From: Blastomussa wellsi
Taxonomy: Eukaryota; Cnidaria; Anthozoa; Scleractinia; Plerogyridae
Direction of reading: 5' to 3'
NCBI GenBank assembly: GCA_947652115.1
Contig: OX393561.1
Span: forward strand, 41,866,426 to 41,930,425
Length of the DNA stretch: 64,000 nucleotides
Made by a program: the position numbers and the translations under genes. The notes beneath the pieces were generated by a model. That model had not been told where the DNA came from, did no database searches, and worked only from the letters and a program-made list of their open reading frames with translations. The stretch's first letter is position 1. Every line of letters begins with the position of its first letter. This document shows positions 9,119 through 19,700 of this stretch, piece by piece.

Positions 9119-10732
9119 TAGCTGAAGCGCTGCTTTTTTGTGCTATTGTTTACCCCGTCGTTGACCCCCAGCTTCATACCCGGCGTCGCTTGTTTGAGTT
9201 GGTTGTTGTAGCCAACCGTGCTCTCTGTGTTAATTACCATTCGCACGGGCATCAGCCAGGCCCCCGGGCACACAGCAAGGTGTAGCCGCACCTTTGCCTC
9301 GTCTACGGCAAGTTGGTATCTTTGAACTGACTTGGCCAGATCCGTTTGCCTTATCCACCAAGACAAGGAACTCGCTCTGGGCTTCTTTTGCTCTGCCCCC
9401 AGCACCAAGAATGCTACTTCTCACGTTGACTTGCGAGCCCAAGATGCAATACACAAAGGCTTCAATTGACTGATTGATACGTGAAAGCCCTGCCTGGGTC
9501 AAACCTGCCGAGGTTTTGGGCGCGAACCAATCGAATTGCTCTTCCGCGGCGTCGTTTCTTATGAAGCATACTGAAATTCCCTTTTCTGACGCCTCAAGGT
9601 CCTCGTCGTCGAATTTTGCTTTTGCCGATGGATAGGGCACGTCCAGTATGAAAGGGTCGCGGCAATAAATGTAACCGCTTCCCAGCCCGTGGTTTGCCCC
9701 GTACTTGAAGCGGAAATCGGTTGACGGGTCAACGCCGAACTCTGCGCACAATCTTTTGTAAGAAGATGTGTCGTAATGGTTGTTGATCTGACTGAATGTT
9801 GGGTCACCCGGCAATGCGCTCAAGCTTTGGATGCCTCCGAGCTGATACAGGATGCTCCGAACCAACACTTCTAAATTCCAATTCGATCGGGAATCCGAGG
9901 GCCACAGGTTGTAATGCGCAGTTGATCATCTCGTCATGGAATCTGCGCAATATAAATTTGCAATTTATTATAATATAAATTTTTGCAATTTATAATATAA
10001 ATTTGCAATTTAAGTACATGTGGAAGATGTAAACAGGCCGCATCTGCGGCGGCAGATTCAGTGTTGTGTGATCTTTGTCAAATACTTCACGTGAGATTCC
10101 GCAACCTGTCGTCGCGCACCAAACTGCAAAGTTCAGCTGCTGTTCCCAGAAAGATCGATCAGGCCCCGCAAGCTATTTTTTTTGCGGGCTGTGATGTTTC
10201 GAACTTTATCTGTTCGCTTCGAAATATCTCTCTGAACTTTGTTGAAAAATACTGGTCAGGCGTTACATAAATATCCATTGAGTTGTTGAATATTTTCTTC
10301 AAACTTGGTGCAGCGTCTTGAAATTCAACTGCTGGAACCGGCAGCAAACTTTTCAGTTTCTGCGTTGGGCAATAACTGGTAAGGGAAGCCGCCAACGGCA
10401 TCCAAACCCAGCGCGCTTTTCATGCCTGCCCTCCAATATTTGCTGTCTGAACCGAAGACGCTTTGTAGACTGCCTTCACCCTCTTTGTAAAATATTTCAG
10501 CTGTTGCTGTGTGGTCCAACGCAAAAATTGTCTGTGCTTCAAATTTGCTTTTGTTGGCCCTCGGAAACCGTGCAGAAAAAGCTGCCCACGCCTTCTCTTG
10601 TGCAGCCTTCGTGATTTTTTTCGCCTCGGGGTTTTGAATCCATTTTGTGAGGTTGGAAGACTGCGCCCTTTTTTCGAGATAGTCAAACGCAACAGAATCT
10701 GATTGTGTACGTGCGGTTTTGAAGAAGTTCAT
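9118..10732 (-). pseudogene. Large Polinton protein of unknown function in several frames
   Basis: A series of minus-strand blocks shares the same direction and order. 10732-10325 (MNFFKTARTQSDSVAFDYLE...) encodes 135 clean residues with KAWAAFSARFPRANKSKFEA. 10401-10159 continues in another frame (IYVTPDQYFSTKFREIF). 10155-10030 shows FWEQQLNFAVWCATTGCGIS and LPPQMRPVYIF. After an AT-rich insertion, 9868-9230 reads ILYQLGGIQSLSALPGDPTF and FKYGANHGLGSGYIYCRDPF. 9408-9118 supplies the C-terminus (ESTVGYNNQLKQATPGMKLG). I read this as one former gene of about 500 codons, though two adjacent genes are possible. A virion structural role is inferred only from position. Confidence 0.5.
9949..10012. 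repeat. AT-rich tandem repeat inside the large Polinton gene
   Basis: Roughly three copies of a unit close to AATATAAATTTGCAATTT interrupt the minus-strand reading of the large gene. It is probably a later expansion that added to the breakage. Confidence 0.75.
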
Positions 10733-10788
10733 CTTTTATTACTCCCCATTATTTATTAATTAGAAATTTATGTGCAAAAAAAAATAGA

Positions 10789-11458
10789 ATGGTTGTGCTT
10801 ACTATTTCCACGACTTCCAATCCATGCACCGTCAATTTTGACAACTCGATTCCAGAGGCCACTCTCGTAAGGCTGTTGACTTGTTCGCTTTATCATTCGT
10901 GGAATAATTTGAAAAACGATGGGGTAATTTCAATGTCTGATCCAGAAGGTAGACTTGCGGTTCCCATTACTATCCCCAGAGGGTATTACACTATTGAAAG
11001 TATTGCTCAAAATGTAGAAAATGCTTTCGCTAAATTTGGTATAAAACTACCCACTCACATAAATACACCAGTTGGTTCAATGGCAATTGACAACTTTGAA
11101 AATAAAAAAAATAAATCTTGACAGTGACTTGGCCGATTTTCTTGGCATATCCCGCGTATTGATGTTTAGAACTTTCATCAAGCGGCTTAGAACACCGAGT
11201 ACTTACTTTGTTCACTGCGACTTGGTTGACCGCCATCAAAATTTTGTAAATAGTAAAGCTTCAACCCTTCTTGCAAAGTTTGACATTAGAGGGGAAGCTT
11301 TCGAAAAAGTCCACTATCAAACAGCCGAACAGCAAAACTTTCGTGACGCTTCGACAGGCAAATATGTAAACAGAGTAACGCTTTCAGTAAAAGATGATGA
11401 CGGTCAGCTATTTGATTTTAACGATCAACCACTACAATTCGAATTGCAAATCAATTGA
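10789..11458 (+). pseudogene. Probable capsid/vertex protein of the element, one frameshift
   Basis: ATG 10789 opens a beta-rich reading (VNFDNSIPEATLVRLLTCSL, then TIPRGYYTIESIAQNVENAF). It is lost near 11100 in an A-rich run (AAAAAAAATAAA) and is continued in another frame (SDLADFLGISRVLMF; FVHCDLVDRHQNF; LAKFDIRGEAFEKVHYQ; VTLSVKDDDGQLFDFNDQPL) to the stop at 11456-11458. The full length would be about 220 residues. The ending with ITLSVKDE...LFDFN-like strands is typical of a family I have seen beside cnidarian Polintons. A penton or fibre-type role is plausible but not shown. Single lesion in a homopolymer-like tract. Confidence 0.55.
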
Positions 11459-11483
11459 AAAATAAAATCTGTTTATATATGCC

Positions 11484-12116
11484 ATGTCTTCAGCAAATGT
11501 GTTGCCAAGTGCACCGCCTGATAATATTTATCCAGAGCTACCCATCTCAAGAACCCCAGAAAATTTCCGGCTAACTAAGATCAGCAAAATTGAAAAAGAA
11601 TTAGCCGATGAGGCAGAACATTACAGGCTTGTGATGAAAAAATATAAAAAAGCTCGGAAAGTGATTCACTATTCCGTGGTCTCTCTTGGCGCTGTATCTG
11701 TCGCCCTGTCTTCCGGGGCCGTTGCAACTTCACTTACTAGTGTCGGAATTGTGGTCGGAGCGCCTATAGCAGGAATAGCAACCCTTTCAAGTTTTGCTTC
11801 CACAGGCCTGTCAGTTGTTAACAAGAAGCTTGAAAGGAAAGTTAATAAACACACGAAAATTCAAGCTCTGGCACTTGCAAAGTATGACTCAATAAAAAGC
11901 TCTGTCTCTCAAGCTCTTGACGATAACGTTATTTCCGACTCAGAATTCAAACAAATAACACGTGAAATGCAGAAATATCGCGAAATCAAAGAGACTTTGC
12001 GCTCAAACTTCGCGAAAAAACAGACCGATTTACGCCAGCCGGATATTGAAAAGATAAAAAAAGCAGGTTCTTCAAGAGTTTCGAAAAAAAACTGGTGGCG
12101 TCCAGCACAAATTTGA
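11484..12116 (+). CDS. 210-aa membrane-hairpin protein, intact
   Basis: ATG 11484 lies 25 bp after the previous gene and is read without lesions to 12116. It has a Pro-rich N-terminus (VLPSAPPDNIYPELPISR) and a charged helix (EKELADEAEHYRLVMKKYKK). A long Gly/Ala/Ser/Val-rich double membrane segment follows (about residues 60-112; GAVSVALSSGAVATSLTSVG, GIVVGAPIAGIATLSSF). The C-terminal half is basic and helical, ending KKNWWRPAQI. The short hydrophobic hairpin between charged helices resembles membrane-remodelling or holin-like layouts, but no family is assigned. Same strand as the preceding gene, so probably co-transcribed. Confidence 0.6.
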   Translation: MSSANVLPSAPPDNIYPELPISRTPENFRLTKISKIEKELADEAEHYRLVMKKYKKARKVIHYSVVSLGAVSVALSSGAVATSLTSVGIVVGAPIAGIATLSSFASTGLSVVNKKLERKVNKHTKIQALALAKYDSIKSSVSQALDDNVISDSEFKQITREMQKYREIKETLRSNFAKKQTDLRQPDIEKIKKAGSSRVSKKNWWRPAQI

Positions 12117-12184
12117 ACTAAACTTTGAAAGAAAAAACACAAAAATCTCTCTGAGTGTTATAAAAAGTAGATAACGCGTTACTG

Positions 12185-12499
12185 TCACGCGCGACGTTGT
12201 GTGACGTTTTTGTTACTGTCACGTGACCTGTTACAAAACCCTTGTCGTATCAGAAAGTGACAAACTGTTATGTTTGAACGATCGAAAGTCTTTGACAAGA
12301 ACAATGGTAAATCGAAGCTCGTTTTATTTTCCTCTGCCTCTTCTATGGTCAGAATAACTTCGTATGTTATTTGTCTGATATCTTTCTGCCAAACAGGCGT
12401 TAAAAGTTCGTCTATTGCGTATGCGATGATATGAATTAACAACAAAAACATGTCGCTTTTACTTCTCTCTGAGTTATCAAAGAAACCGCTTCCGTTCAT
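12185..12499 (-). CDS. Hypothetical 104-aa ORF at the right side of the Polinton
   Basis: ORF from ATG 12499 to 12185. The composition is protein-like: an amphipathic hydrophobic helix (DMFLLLIHIIAYAIDELL) followed by an acidic helix (VILTIEEAEENKTSFDLPLF). No domain was recognised. It could be a further gene of the element or a chance ORF in the flank. Nearby bases (12180-12240) contain several CACGTG/TGACGT-type palindromes. Confidence 0.27.
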   Translation of the reverse strand: MNGSGFFDNSERSKSDMFLLLIHIIAYAIDELLTPVWQKDIRQITYEVILTIEEAEENKTSFDLPLFLSKTFDRSNITVCHFLIRQGFCNRSRDSNKNVTQRRA

Positions 12500-12596
12500 A
12501 TGTTAAACAGAATGATCTAGAACTTCCGGTTTTACGAAATGTACTGACCTCACGTGGAACGTGAATAACTTTTCACGTGCTAAACAATAAAATACA

Positions 12597-12680
12597 TACC
12601 AAATCTCCTTGGCAACTGAAAATGTATTAATAGATTTTAAATTTACTTTTCAAACAGTGCATTGCTAGGGAGATTTGGTA
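12597..12680. repeat. 84-bp foldback with TACCAAATCTCC ends
   Basis: The left arm TACCAAATCTCCTTGGCAA is matched inverted by TTGCTAGGGAGATTTGGTA at the right, with two mismatches. A third copy of the terminal motif (GAGATTTGGTAT) follows at about 12684. It looks like a very short non-autonomous inverted-repeat element. Confidence 0.7.
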
Positions 12681-12855
12681 TCAGAGATTTGGTATTTGGA
12701 AAAAGTCATTGTTTGAGTTGGCTATTCACATGATATTTATTTTCTAAAAATATCTGTGTCATACATCTTGGGAAAAACCCATACACATGATGTCAGCAGG
12801 GATCAAATGTATTTTTTAAATATTTGGTCATGGTTGCTTCTATCAAACAAAAAGC

Positions 12856-12888
12856 TTGTTCGGGCACCAGTACGCCGTGGAAATGCGA
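12856..12888 (+). repeat. 33-bp exact inverted copy of Polinton integrase coding sequence
   Basis: These 33 bases are the exact reverse complement of 3375-3407, inside the integrase remnant (coding for the LFGHQYAVEMR part). Similarity stops abruptly on both sides. This copy lies in the plus orientation of the integrase reading, about 740 bp to the right of the last clear Polinton gene. Confidence 0.85.
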
Positions 12889-12927
12889 TATATATGCTAT
12901 AAACGAACTTTCTACACCAAGACTTGT

Positions 12928-13024
12928 GCAGATAATTCTTGAACAGGAACATAATTCTGCGACACATCCGCTCGCTTGGTTGGGGTCACGCTCTTTTGTT
13001 TACTTCTTGTTTGCATAATTATTT
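12928..13024 (+). repeat. Direct repeat copy A flanking the zinc-binding gene
   Basis: This block starts GCAGATAATTCTT, then AATTCTGCGACACA, CGCTCGCTTGG, GTCACGCTCTTT and TTTGCATAATTATTTGCTT. It recurs in the same order and orientation at 13425-13548, with an extra insertion near its start in the second copy. The two copies bracket the small zinc-binding-type gene. Confidence 0.75.
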
Positions 13025-13032
13025 GCTTCCTC

Positions 13033-13406
13033 TCATACGTATTTTATAAATGTTTCGCAGTATTCAGGCCAGTGAAATGCTTCAAGGCGGTGTTTTTTTC
13101 CATTTTTCAAACATGCGGCACATAAACCAGTTTTTCCGCAAACGTTACATTTGCGGCAAGAGATTACTTTTGTAATTCGCGTATTCGCCCAAGTTTTACG
13201 AAAAAAGGTGCCTGTGACAGTTCATCATGCACCTCATCCCAACCCATTTCTTTTCTCTCCCCTATTTTTATTACAAGATACTCCTTGCATATCCTTACCA
13301 TTAACTCCGGGGGTAGCATTTGTATGTCCTCCGTTGTTGTCAATTCATTTGTTGACGTGTTTGCACTTTTCGATGCCTCTCGCTCGCTGGTTCTTGCTGC
13401 AGCCAT
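13033..13406 (-). pseudogene. Small Cys-rich (zinc-binding type) protein, one frameshift or short intron
   Basis: The N-terminal frame starts MAAARTSEREASKSANTSTN at 13406, includes MLPPELMVRICKEYLV (reminiscent of an F-box start) and stops at 13164. A second frame from about 13200 encodes a Cys-rich end (CRKCNVCGKTGLCAACLKNG, then HRLEAFHWPEYCETF) to a stop at 13033. The CxxCxxC...CxxC spacing suggests a zinc knuckle. The frames join around a T-run near 13200, so either a one-base lesion or a very short intron separates them. No family was recognised. It sits between direct repeats 12928-13024 and 13425-13548, so it may have moved or been duplicated as a unit. Confidence 0.42.
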
Positions 13407-13424
13407 ATTGGCGTATATACTTAT

Positions 13425-13548
13425 GCAGATAATTCTTCAGTTGGCGAGCCGGCTGTTACAACAAGGAAAAATAATTCTGCGACACAACCGCTCGCTTGGC
13501 TGGGTGTCACGCTCTTTGTTTACTAGTGTTTGCGTAATTATTTGCTTT
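13425..13548 (+). repeat. Direct repeat copy B flanking the zinc-binding gene
   Basis: Second copy of the block described at 12928-13024 (shared runs AATTCTGCGACACA, CGCTCGCTTGG, GTCACGCTCTTTGTTTACT), carrying about 25 extra bases (GGCGAGCCGGCTGTTACAAC). Confidence 0.75.
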
Positions 13549-13601
13549 CACACGCACATGGTTGTCGAAAATTGGTTGTTGATTACCCCTTCTCCTTCCT
13601 C

Positions 13602-13766
13602 AGTAGTAATAGCGGGATTTAAAAAATACACACCTGGTCTTCAGCCATTTATTTTCCTATTTTAAAGCTCCCAACGTGCGAAATTTTTCGTGCATTGGGA
13701 GCTTTAAAATAGGAAAATAAATGGCTGAAGATCAGGTGTTATTTGTTAAATCCCGCTATTACTACT
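13602..13766. repeat. Large near-perfect hairpin (165 bp, about 80-bp arms)
   Basis: The left arm starts AGTAGTAATAGCGGGATTTA and the right arm ends TAAATCCCGCTATTACTACT. Arms match nearly throughout, with almost no loop (centre near 13680-13690). It is probably a foldback/MITE-type element; the transcript would form a long stem. Confidence 0.88.
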
Positions 13767-14392
13767 AGTTCGAAGAGAAATACTGAACTGAATTCTGTCA
13801 GTTCTTCGAAAGCTCTTTCTTCGAGTATAAATATTGCTTTTATTGAGCAGATTTCACGAAAATGGCATCCAGAATTAATGAAAAATTACGCCGTTGGCTT
13901 AAAAAATGGATTCGTTGTGTTCAAACAGTAACTGTCTAGCCTCTACCAGCAAAATTTCCGATTACGAGTCAACGTTTTCATCTTTACCACTATACTCAAA
14001 GCACCACTTATCCATTTTGAATGTTTAGGCTTTCGACAATAAGAGTCGCTGAGTGTTGCAATGAATTCGAAGTTACCAATTTTAAACATAAGCACGCAAT
14101 GCGTGCGAGAGTTATTTTTTCAGTTTTGATATGGACGTATTGAGTATTCTTTTTTTTGGTCAGCAAAACTAGTCCGTCCAAAACGAACGCTCAATGACCA
14201 AGTGTTGGGCCTTTTGCTGACGGCGTGTGCATTTTAAGTAAATGAACGCAACGCAAAATACGTTTGACTAGCGAATTCATTCACGACGACACTTTCCTGC
14301 GACCATGAATAATATATCTGTAAAAACTGCAGTAATCAGTTTAATCAATCACTTTACTGCGCATGTCATTCCATTTTTATCAAACAATTTGA
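13767..14392. other. Intergenic, one dispersed repeat
   Basis: No gene seen. The stretch 13769-13870 (GAATTCTGTCAGTTCTTCGA, then TTTATTGAGCAGATTTCACG) resembles 21600-21715 (GAATTCTTTCATTTCTTCGA), so both are copies of one diverged dispersed repeat. Confidence 0.5.
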
Positions 14393-14462
14393 CAATCTCG
14401 TCCCCAGAGCCCGCTTTTCTTTTGGTCACCATCAAGAAAAGCGGGCTCTGGGGACGAGATTG
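14393..14462. repeat. Perfect 29-bp-arm hairpin
   Basis: Arms 14393-14421 and 14434-14462 are exact reverse complements (starting CAATCTCGTCCCCAGAGCCC) around a 12-base loop. The motif CTCGTCCC(C/T)AGAGCC also occurs at the ends of the foldback at 28634-28879, so the two are related short elements. Confidence 0.88.
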
Positions 14463-16728
14463 ACAATTTGACAGGTTTCTTGATGCAACCCCAAACCTGA
14501 TTGGATTGATGTACGTCACTAATGTGTGGTTCAATTTTCCCTGTAACCATCCCCCCCAGGGCACACCCCTGGGCATTTGCCATATTTTAACTATTTTGCG
14601 GTGTATTTCCCACCCCCGGGCACACAGAAAAAGACAATTCCCCACCCCCGGGGCTCCTCGTCGACCACAAGTACGTCATTTTGTGTACAAATTCGAGATA
14701 AAAATAATGATTTCTGTAAAAATAGACATAACCACTTGTTATCACGACGTCGTCCTTAATAAAGGTATAATGGGCGACTTGCAATTGTTGCACATGAATT
14801 TGAACGCTTTTTTAGACTGTATATATATCATAAATAACTGAGACTATATATGTAGCATACGAAATAATGAAGACTACATTTTTTTTTATAAAGAAAACTG
14901 AAAGAGAAATCTAACCCGTACGTCTCGCCACTTCCTCGAAAGAATAGGAAAAGAGCCACAAATCTTTAGAAAATATCAATGCTTTTAAACTCTCTTCTTC
15001 AACACTACTCATTACTACACGGCAATGTTGTGAGGACATACCCACCTACCGCTTGTTGTGACTAAATGCCTATTCTAATTAACAAAGCTATTTCTACCTG
15101 AAAATGAAAAACTCAGAGACTCCTGGACAGTGCAGAATGCGAAACTAAAAGTGATTCCCAGCCTTTTCGTGACAGCGGTAACACGATACTTTTGTTTATT
15201 TGTAATATGATACTTTTTTGTTCTTCGAAATGTTGAAACATGATACTTTGTTTTTCTGCATCGCTGATTTTCAACACAAAGCGTCATATTTTGTGATTTA
15301 TTAAACACGCACCAAAGTATTTTATCGACAGATAATAAACGGATCAAATGGAAAAAATATATCTTTCGAAAGGGTTTTTTAAACGTAGTACAGTTAGTAC
15401 ATTGGTTTCTGGTTGTTACGAAATTTGTGCCGAAAATACTGGTGAAAGATTTTGCATATTTAATTATTTATCAGGGCTGGTGCGTCTGCAATGAAAGCTG
15501 TTTCTCCGGAATTACTGTACCCTGCGTTCTTGCGTATGACTTCAAATTCTTAAATGCCGTATGACATCTACTATGTCCTGAAGCAAAGTCTCTGATCATG
15601 TCTGATCTCTCAGCTCCACTGATTTCAAACAACTCATCTCCGAGAAATAGGAAGCTGCGTACATCCGCAACTTCAAATTTAACCAAAATTAAAGCTATCG
15701 TTACTTCAGTCAGAAACATTTTAAAATTCAACGTGGCTCTTATTCACAACTAACCGCAATCGAAAAACAATCCCTCAACCTAAAGCCGACAAAACAGACT
15801 GCTCGCAGCATGTAAAACTTCATATCCTCGTACCTAATTTTCACCACTATGAAAATTTCCGAACAGTTTTCCGCTTAAAACCCACACACAACGTTGTACA
15901 CCAGAGCTACATAAACACCGAGTGCTGGAAATAGAAACATCAGGCCAACACTGCCCAATAAGGCCAAGTTTATATGAAAATAAAGATGGCCGTCCCTTGA
16001 ATCCGAAACAAATATTGATACAAAAGTAAACGATACAGACGAGCGTTCATTGGTTATCGATCGATAGTATCCTAATTCTGATTGGTGTGAAATACATCGC
16101 TCGTCCACCCACCCATCCATCCATCCACCCATCCATCCACTGAATAGCGACATACGTCCGTACGCCGACTAAGAGTTATTTTTTTGAAAAAATAACTCAA
16201 AAACGGTTGAATTTTCATTGACTTTCATTGAGCATGGGCAAACGTTGGGTGGAAAATGTGGTGGACACTACTGTAAAAATTTAATAAGGATCTAGATCGA
16301 GGTAAACGTGCGAGATACGCTTGAAGTCTGGAAAATGGATCCAAATTTCAAAAGATCATCCGCTCGCGTGTAGCTTACCACAAAATAATAAATATGATGA
16401 ATTTTACATCTAATTGGATTGACAAGAGCGGAATCAAAACAAACTCACTCAGGACCGCATGCACGGGCTCTGGAGAAGATGATGGCAGTGAACAAAGAAG
16501 ACATAAAACAACGACGTGAGTGATCTTATTATTATGTTTATTGTAGTTATTTATTTGCTACATCCAAGTGAGTCACCGTTCGTTTCGCGGTACCGGTGAA
16601 AGGTAACAAACTTTATGACCTTCATGGCTTACTTTACTTCTTTGTCTAAAATATCTAATTTCAGTTATTACGTTAAATCACTGTTTCTTTGTAGCCTTTT
16701 TGAAACCCTTGCAGTGGCAGTCTTCTCG
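14463..16728. other. Intergenic repeats
   Basis: No convincing gene. Contents include a G/C-rich repeat with two GGGCACACMCC-like units (about 14545-14665), a short T/A run cluster with repeated ATGATACTTT (15185-15250), a CCAT/CCAC microsatellite (16105-16140) and a 26-bp palindrome at 16173-16198. An 86-codon ORF on the minus strand (15731-15471) was not accepted. Confidence 0.5.
16105..16140. repeat. (CCAT/CCAC)n microsatellite
   Basis: Nine 4-base units of CCAC or CCAT in a row. Confidence 0.9.
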
Positions 16729-19700
16729 TCACTTGGTACACACAGCGCACGTGAATTCACGGCCGGCAATGTAAGGACTGCATGGAAGTGAGCCACACTG
16801 GCCTTGCACGGGGTACAGTAATGCACCATTCTTGTTGGCCTTGGTACCGGCGACATACTCTGCGTCCTTGTCAACGCAGATGAAGTCACGCTGCTTCTTG
16901 TGGTTGTAGTATTCAGTCATCAGGTACCCATGATACTCCTCGGTCCAACCAGATGGACAATCATTCCGTGCGGGCATCATAAGCATTGAACCACGTGATT
17001 TGGCGAAACAAACAGCGCAAGGTGCCTCGTGATTATGGAGGTTTTTCTTAAATATGTTGATATCGCTGACTTCGTACTCAGTGCCATACACGTATCCAGA
17101 GCTCTGCCATCCGTCTTTGTACCTGTCGTACTTTGGAGTGTGTGGAAGACAAAGGTAATTCACTCCACCGCCTTGGTGAGTGTAATGCTCACCACCCATT
17201 ATACCTAATCAAGAGAGGAAAATGATAAGATAGGTAATCCCCCATATGGGCCCTATTCCTAAGGTAATCTGTCTTAAGTTATTTTTAGATCACCCTTATC
17301 CCAAAGGGATCAGTAAATAGCCAATCATACGGCGCGAACTTTGATGACGTAAATAGCCCACGCAGATCATCCACGCAAAACCTTCGCGCATTGTGCGAGG
17401 CGACCTCAAACAAAATGGGAGAAGACGTGGAGATACGGTTTTGTAGACGAAAACGATTACAAGAAAGTTTCTACATCAAATGACACTGGTAAACGACGAT
17501 GGAAAAAGAGTCGTCCGTCGTGGTAATATTATACGCGCGAGAACGAGTGCGTTCTAAAAATAACTTGTTAAATTTACAAACCAAAGCTAAACGAAGGTAA
17601 TATACTTCGCTGCTAGTATATATCATCATAATTTTTATCATTAATTAGTATTTTACAAGTTGTTCCAATTTGGAGGTCAGTTTCATTTCATACGTTTCAT
17701 GCTCATCAAGTGACGGCTTCAGGAGAAAATAAGCCGAAGATTGTTAAGTACTTTGTTTGTCCGTGGATTGATTATCACGTATGTTTTTGAATGTATAATG
17801 AATAAATTAAAGGGACGGCTGCTCTGGGCACAGTGGATTATCTCAGCAATTTATTCGTTAACCTTTGAATAATTATGGCGCGGATATACCAAATAAATTT
17901 GTTGTTGTTGTATAAGATATCTAGTTAAGATAAAAGCCTCCTTTTCCTTTTCAAAGTTTTCCATAGTGAAATATTTCTTATATAAGTCGCCTCCTACCTT
18001 TGTAAATAATCGTAAGATACCAAATTAATTTGATGGTGATGTATAAAATAACTAGCTGAGAAAAAAGCCTTCTTTTCCATTTCAAAGTTTCCAATAGTGA
18101 ATCAGTTGAAATCGTTTCAAAATATTTGTTATAAGTTGCCTCCTACTATTGTAAATAATCATAAGATACCAAATTAATTTGTTGTTGTTGAATAAAATAA
18201 CTAGCTGAGAAAAAAAGGCCTTCTTTTTCTTTTTAAAGTTTAATTTCCAACAGTGAATCAGTTGAAATCGTAACAAAATATTTGTTATATGTCACCATGT
18301 CACCTCCTACCTTTGTAAACAACTTCAGCACCACTTGGACATGTGGTCCTTCCCCAGCGAACATACTTCACCCCAGACTTTCCATCTTGGCCTTTTTCTC
18401 CTCTCGCTCCTGGTGATATAAAGTCTCACGACTTAGAAAATTATACAGCAGTTGCTTGCTTTGAAGGCTGGTTTGATGTTATATTTTTTGTTGGTTTTCT
18501 TGACTCCGTTCTCGCGTTTGAATATTTACACACACTACTGTAAGATTGTTTCACAAAATCAGACTAGCACCGCTTGGCCGCAAATAACTCCATTTCGGCT
18601 ACTGTGTTACTCTTTCTGTTGCAGATAGTGCTCTACATAAACATTTATATTTAAAAGCTTTGTTAGTTCATGACCCTACTCAATTACATTGGTAGCCGGA
18701 TACTGTACGTCTAATGCACATAGGCATTACATTGATCCGGGAGGGGGGGGGGGGGGGAGGGGGGCTGCAGGATCCCCAGTTTGGAAAATTTGCGAAATTT
18801 TTCGGCCAAAACGCTCAAGATTCGGGCAACAGCAGTTGCAATTTTTGGGCGCTTATATACCTGTTCAATTCTAACACATTCGGAAATTATGTAGTTTTTT
18901 CAGGCAGGGGGTTTACAGCCCCTCCAAGTCAGAAGGTGCCCGTACCCCTACGCTAAGCATACCTTTTAGTCCGGGTTTTCCTGGCTTTCCTGGTTTTCCA
19001 GGAGGTCCACGCTTCCCGAAAAACCCAAGACCGTTATTGTGATTGGCGCCCCTCTCTAAAAAAAAGAAATAAGCGCGTGTTACACGATCAAAAAATACTT
19101 CTTTGATTTTAAAGATAAATGGACAATACTCACCTTGAAAGTACTTGGACAAGAACCACGCATTGGGCTGCAGTAATGCCTCAATTCTAGTACCAAATAG
19201 TATTTTAAAAATGTATTTAAAAAAATTAAAAATAACAATCACACTTTGAATGATGAGCACTACACAAACGTCAGGAACCTCGCAAACTGCAATAACTACA
19301 CAAACTACAGCAACTACACAAACCATAATATCTGCACAAACTACAACAACTACACAAACTATAGCAACTACACAAACTACAGCAACTACACAAACTACAA
19401 CAACTACACAAACTACAGCAACTACACAAACTACAACAACTACACAAACTACAGCAACTACACAAACTATAGCAACTACACAAACTACAGCAACTACACA
19501 AACTACAACAACTACACAAACGTCAGGAACCACGCAAACTGCAATAACTACACAAACTACAGCAACTACACAAACTACAACAACTACACAAACTACAGCA
19601 ACTACACAAACTACAACAACTACACAAACTACAGCAACTACACAAACTACAATACTAAAACAAACTACAGCAACTACACAAACTACTGCAACTACACAAA

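Noticed and set aside
12120..13000. Right terminal inverted repeat of the Polinton
   Set aside because: The left end is outside the window, so no pair can be tested; the 33-bp match at 12856-12888 is to internal integrase sequence, not to a terminus.
15471..15731. 86-codon minus-strand ORF with a signal-peptide-like start
   Set aside because: No domain, no convincing splice sites or neighbours; length is within chance in AT-rich DNA.
18913..19533. 206-codon minus-strand ORF with Val/Cys repeats and a collagen end
   Set aside because: It runs through minisatellite and intron into two genuine short collagen exons (19134-19186 and 18963-19055); GT/AG sites show the exons are separate.
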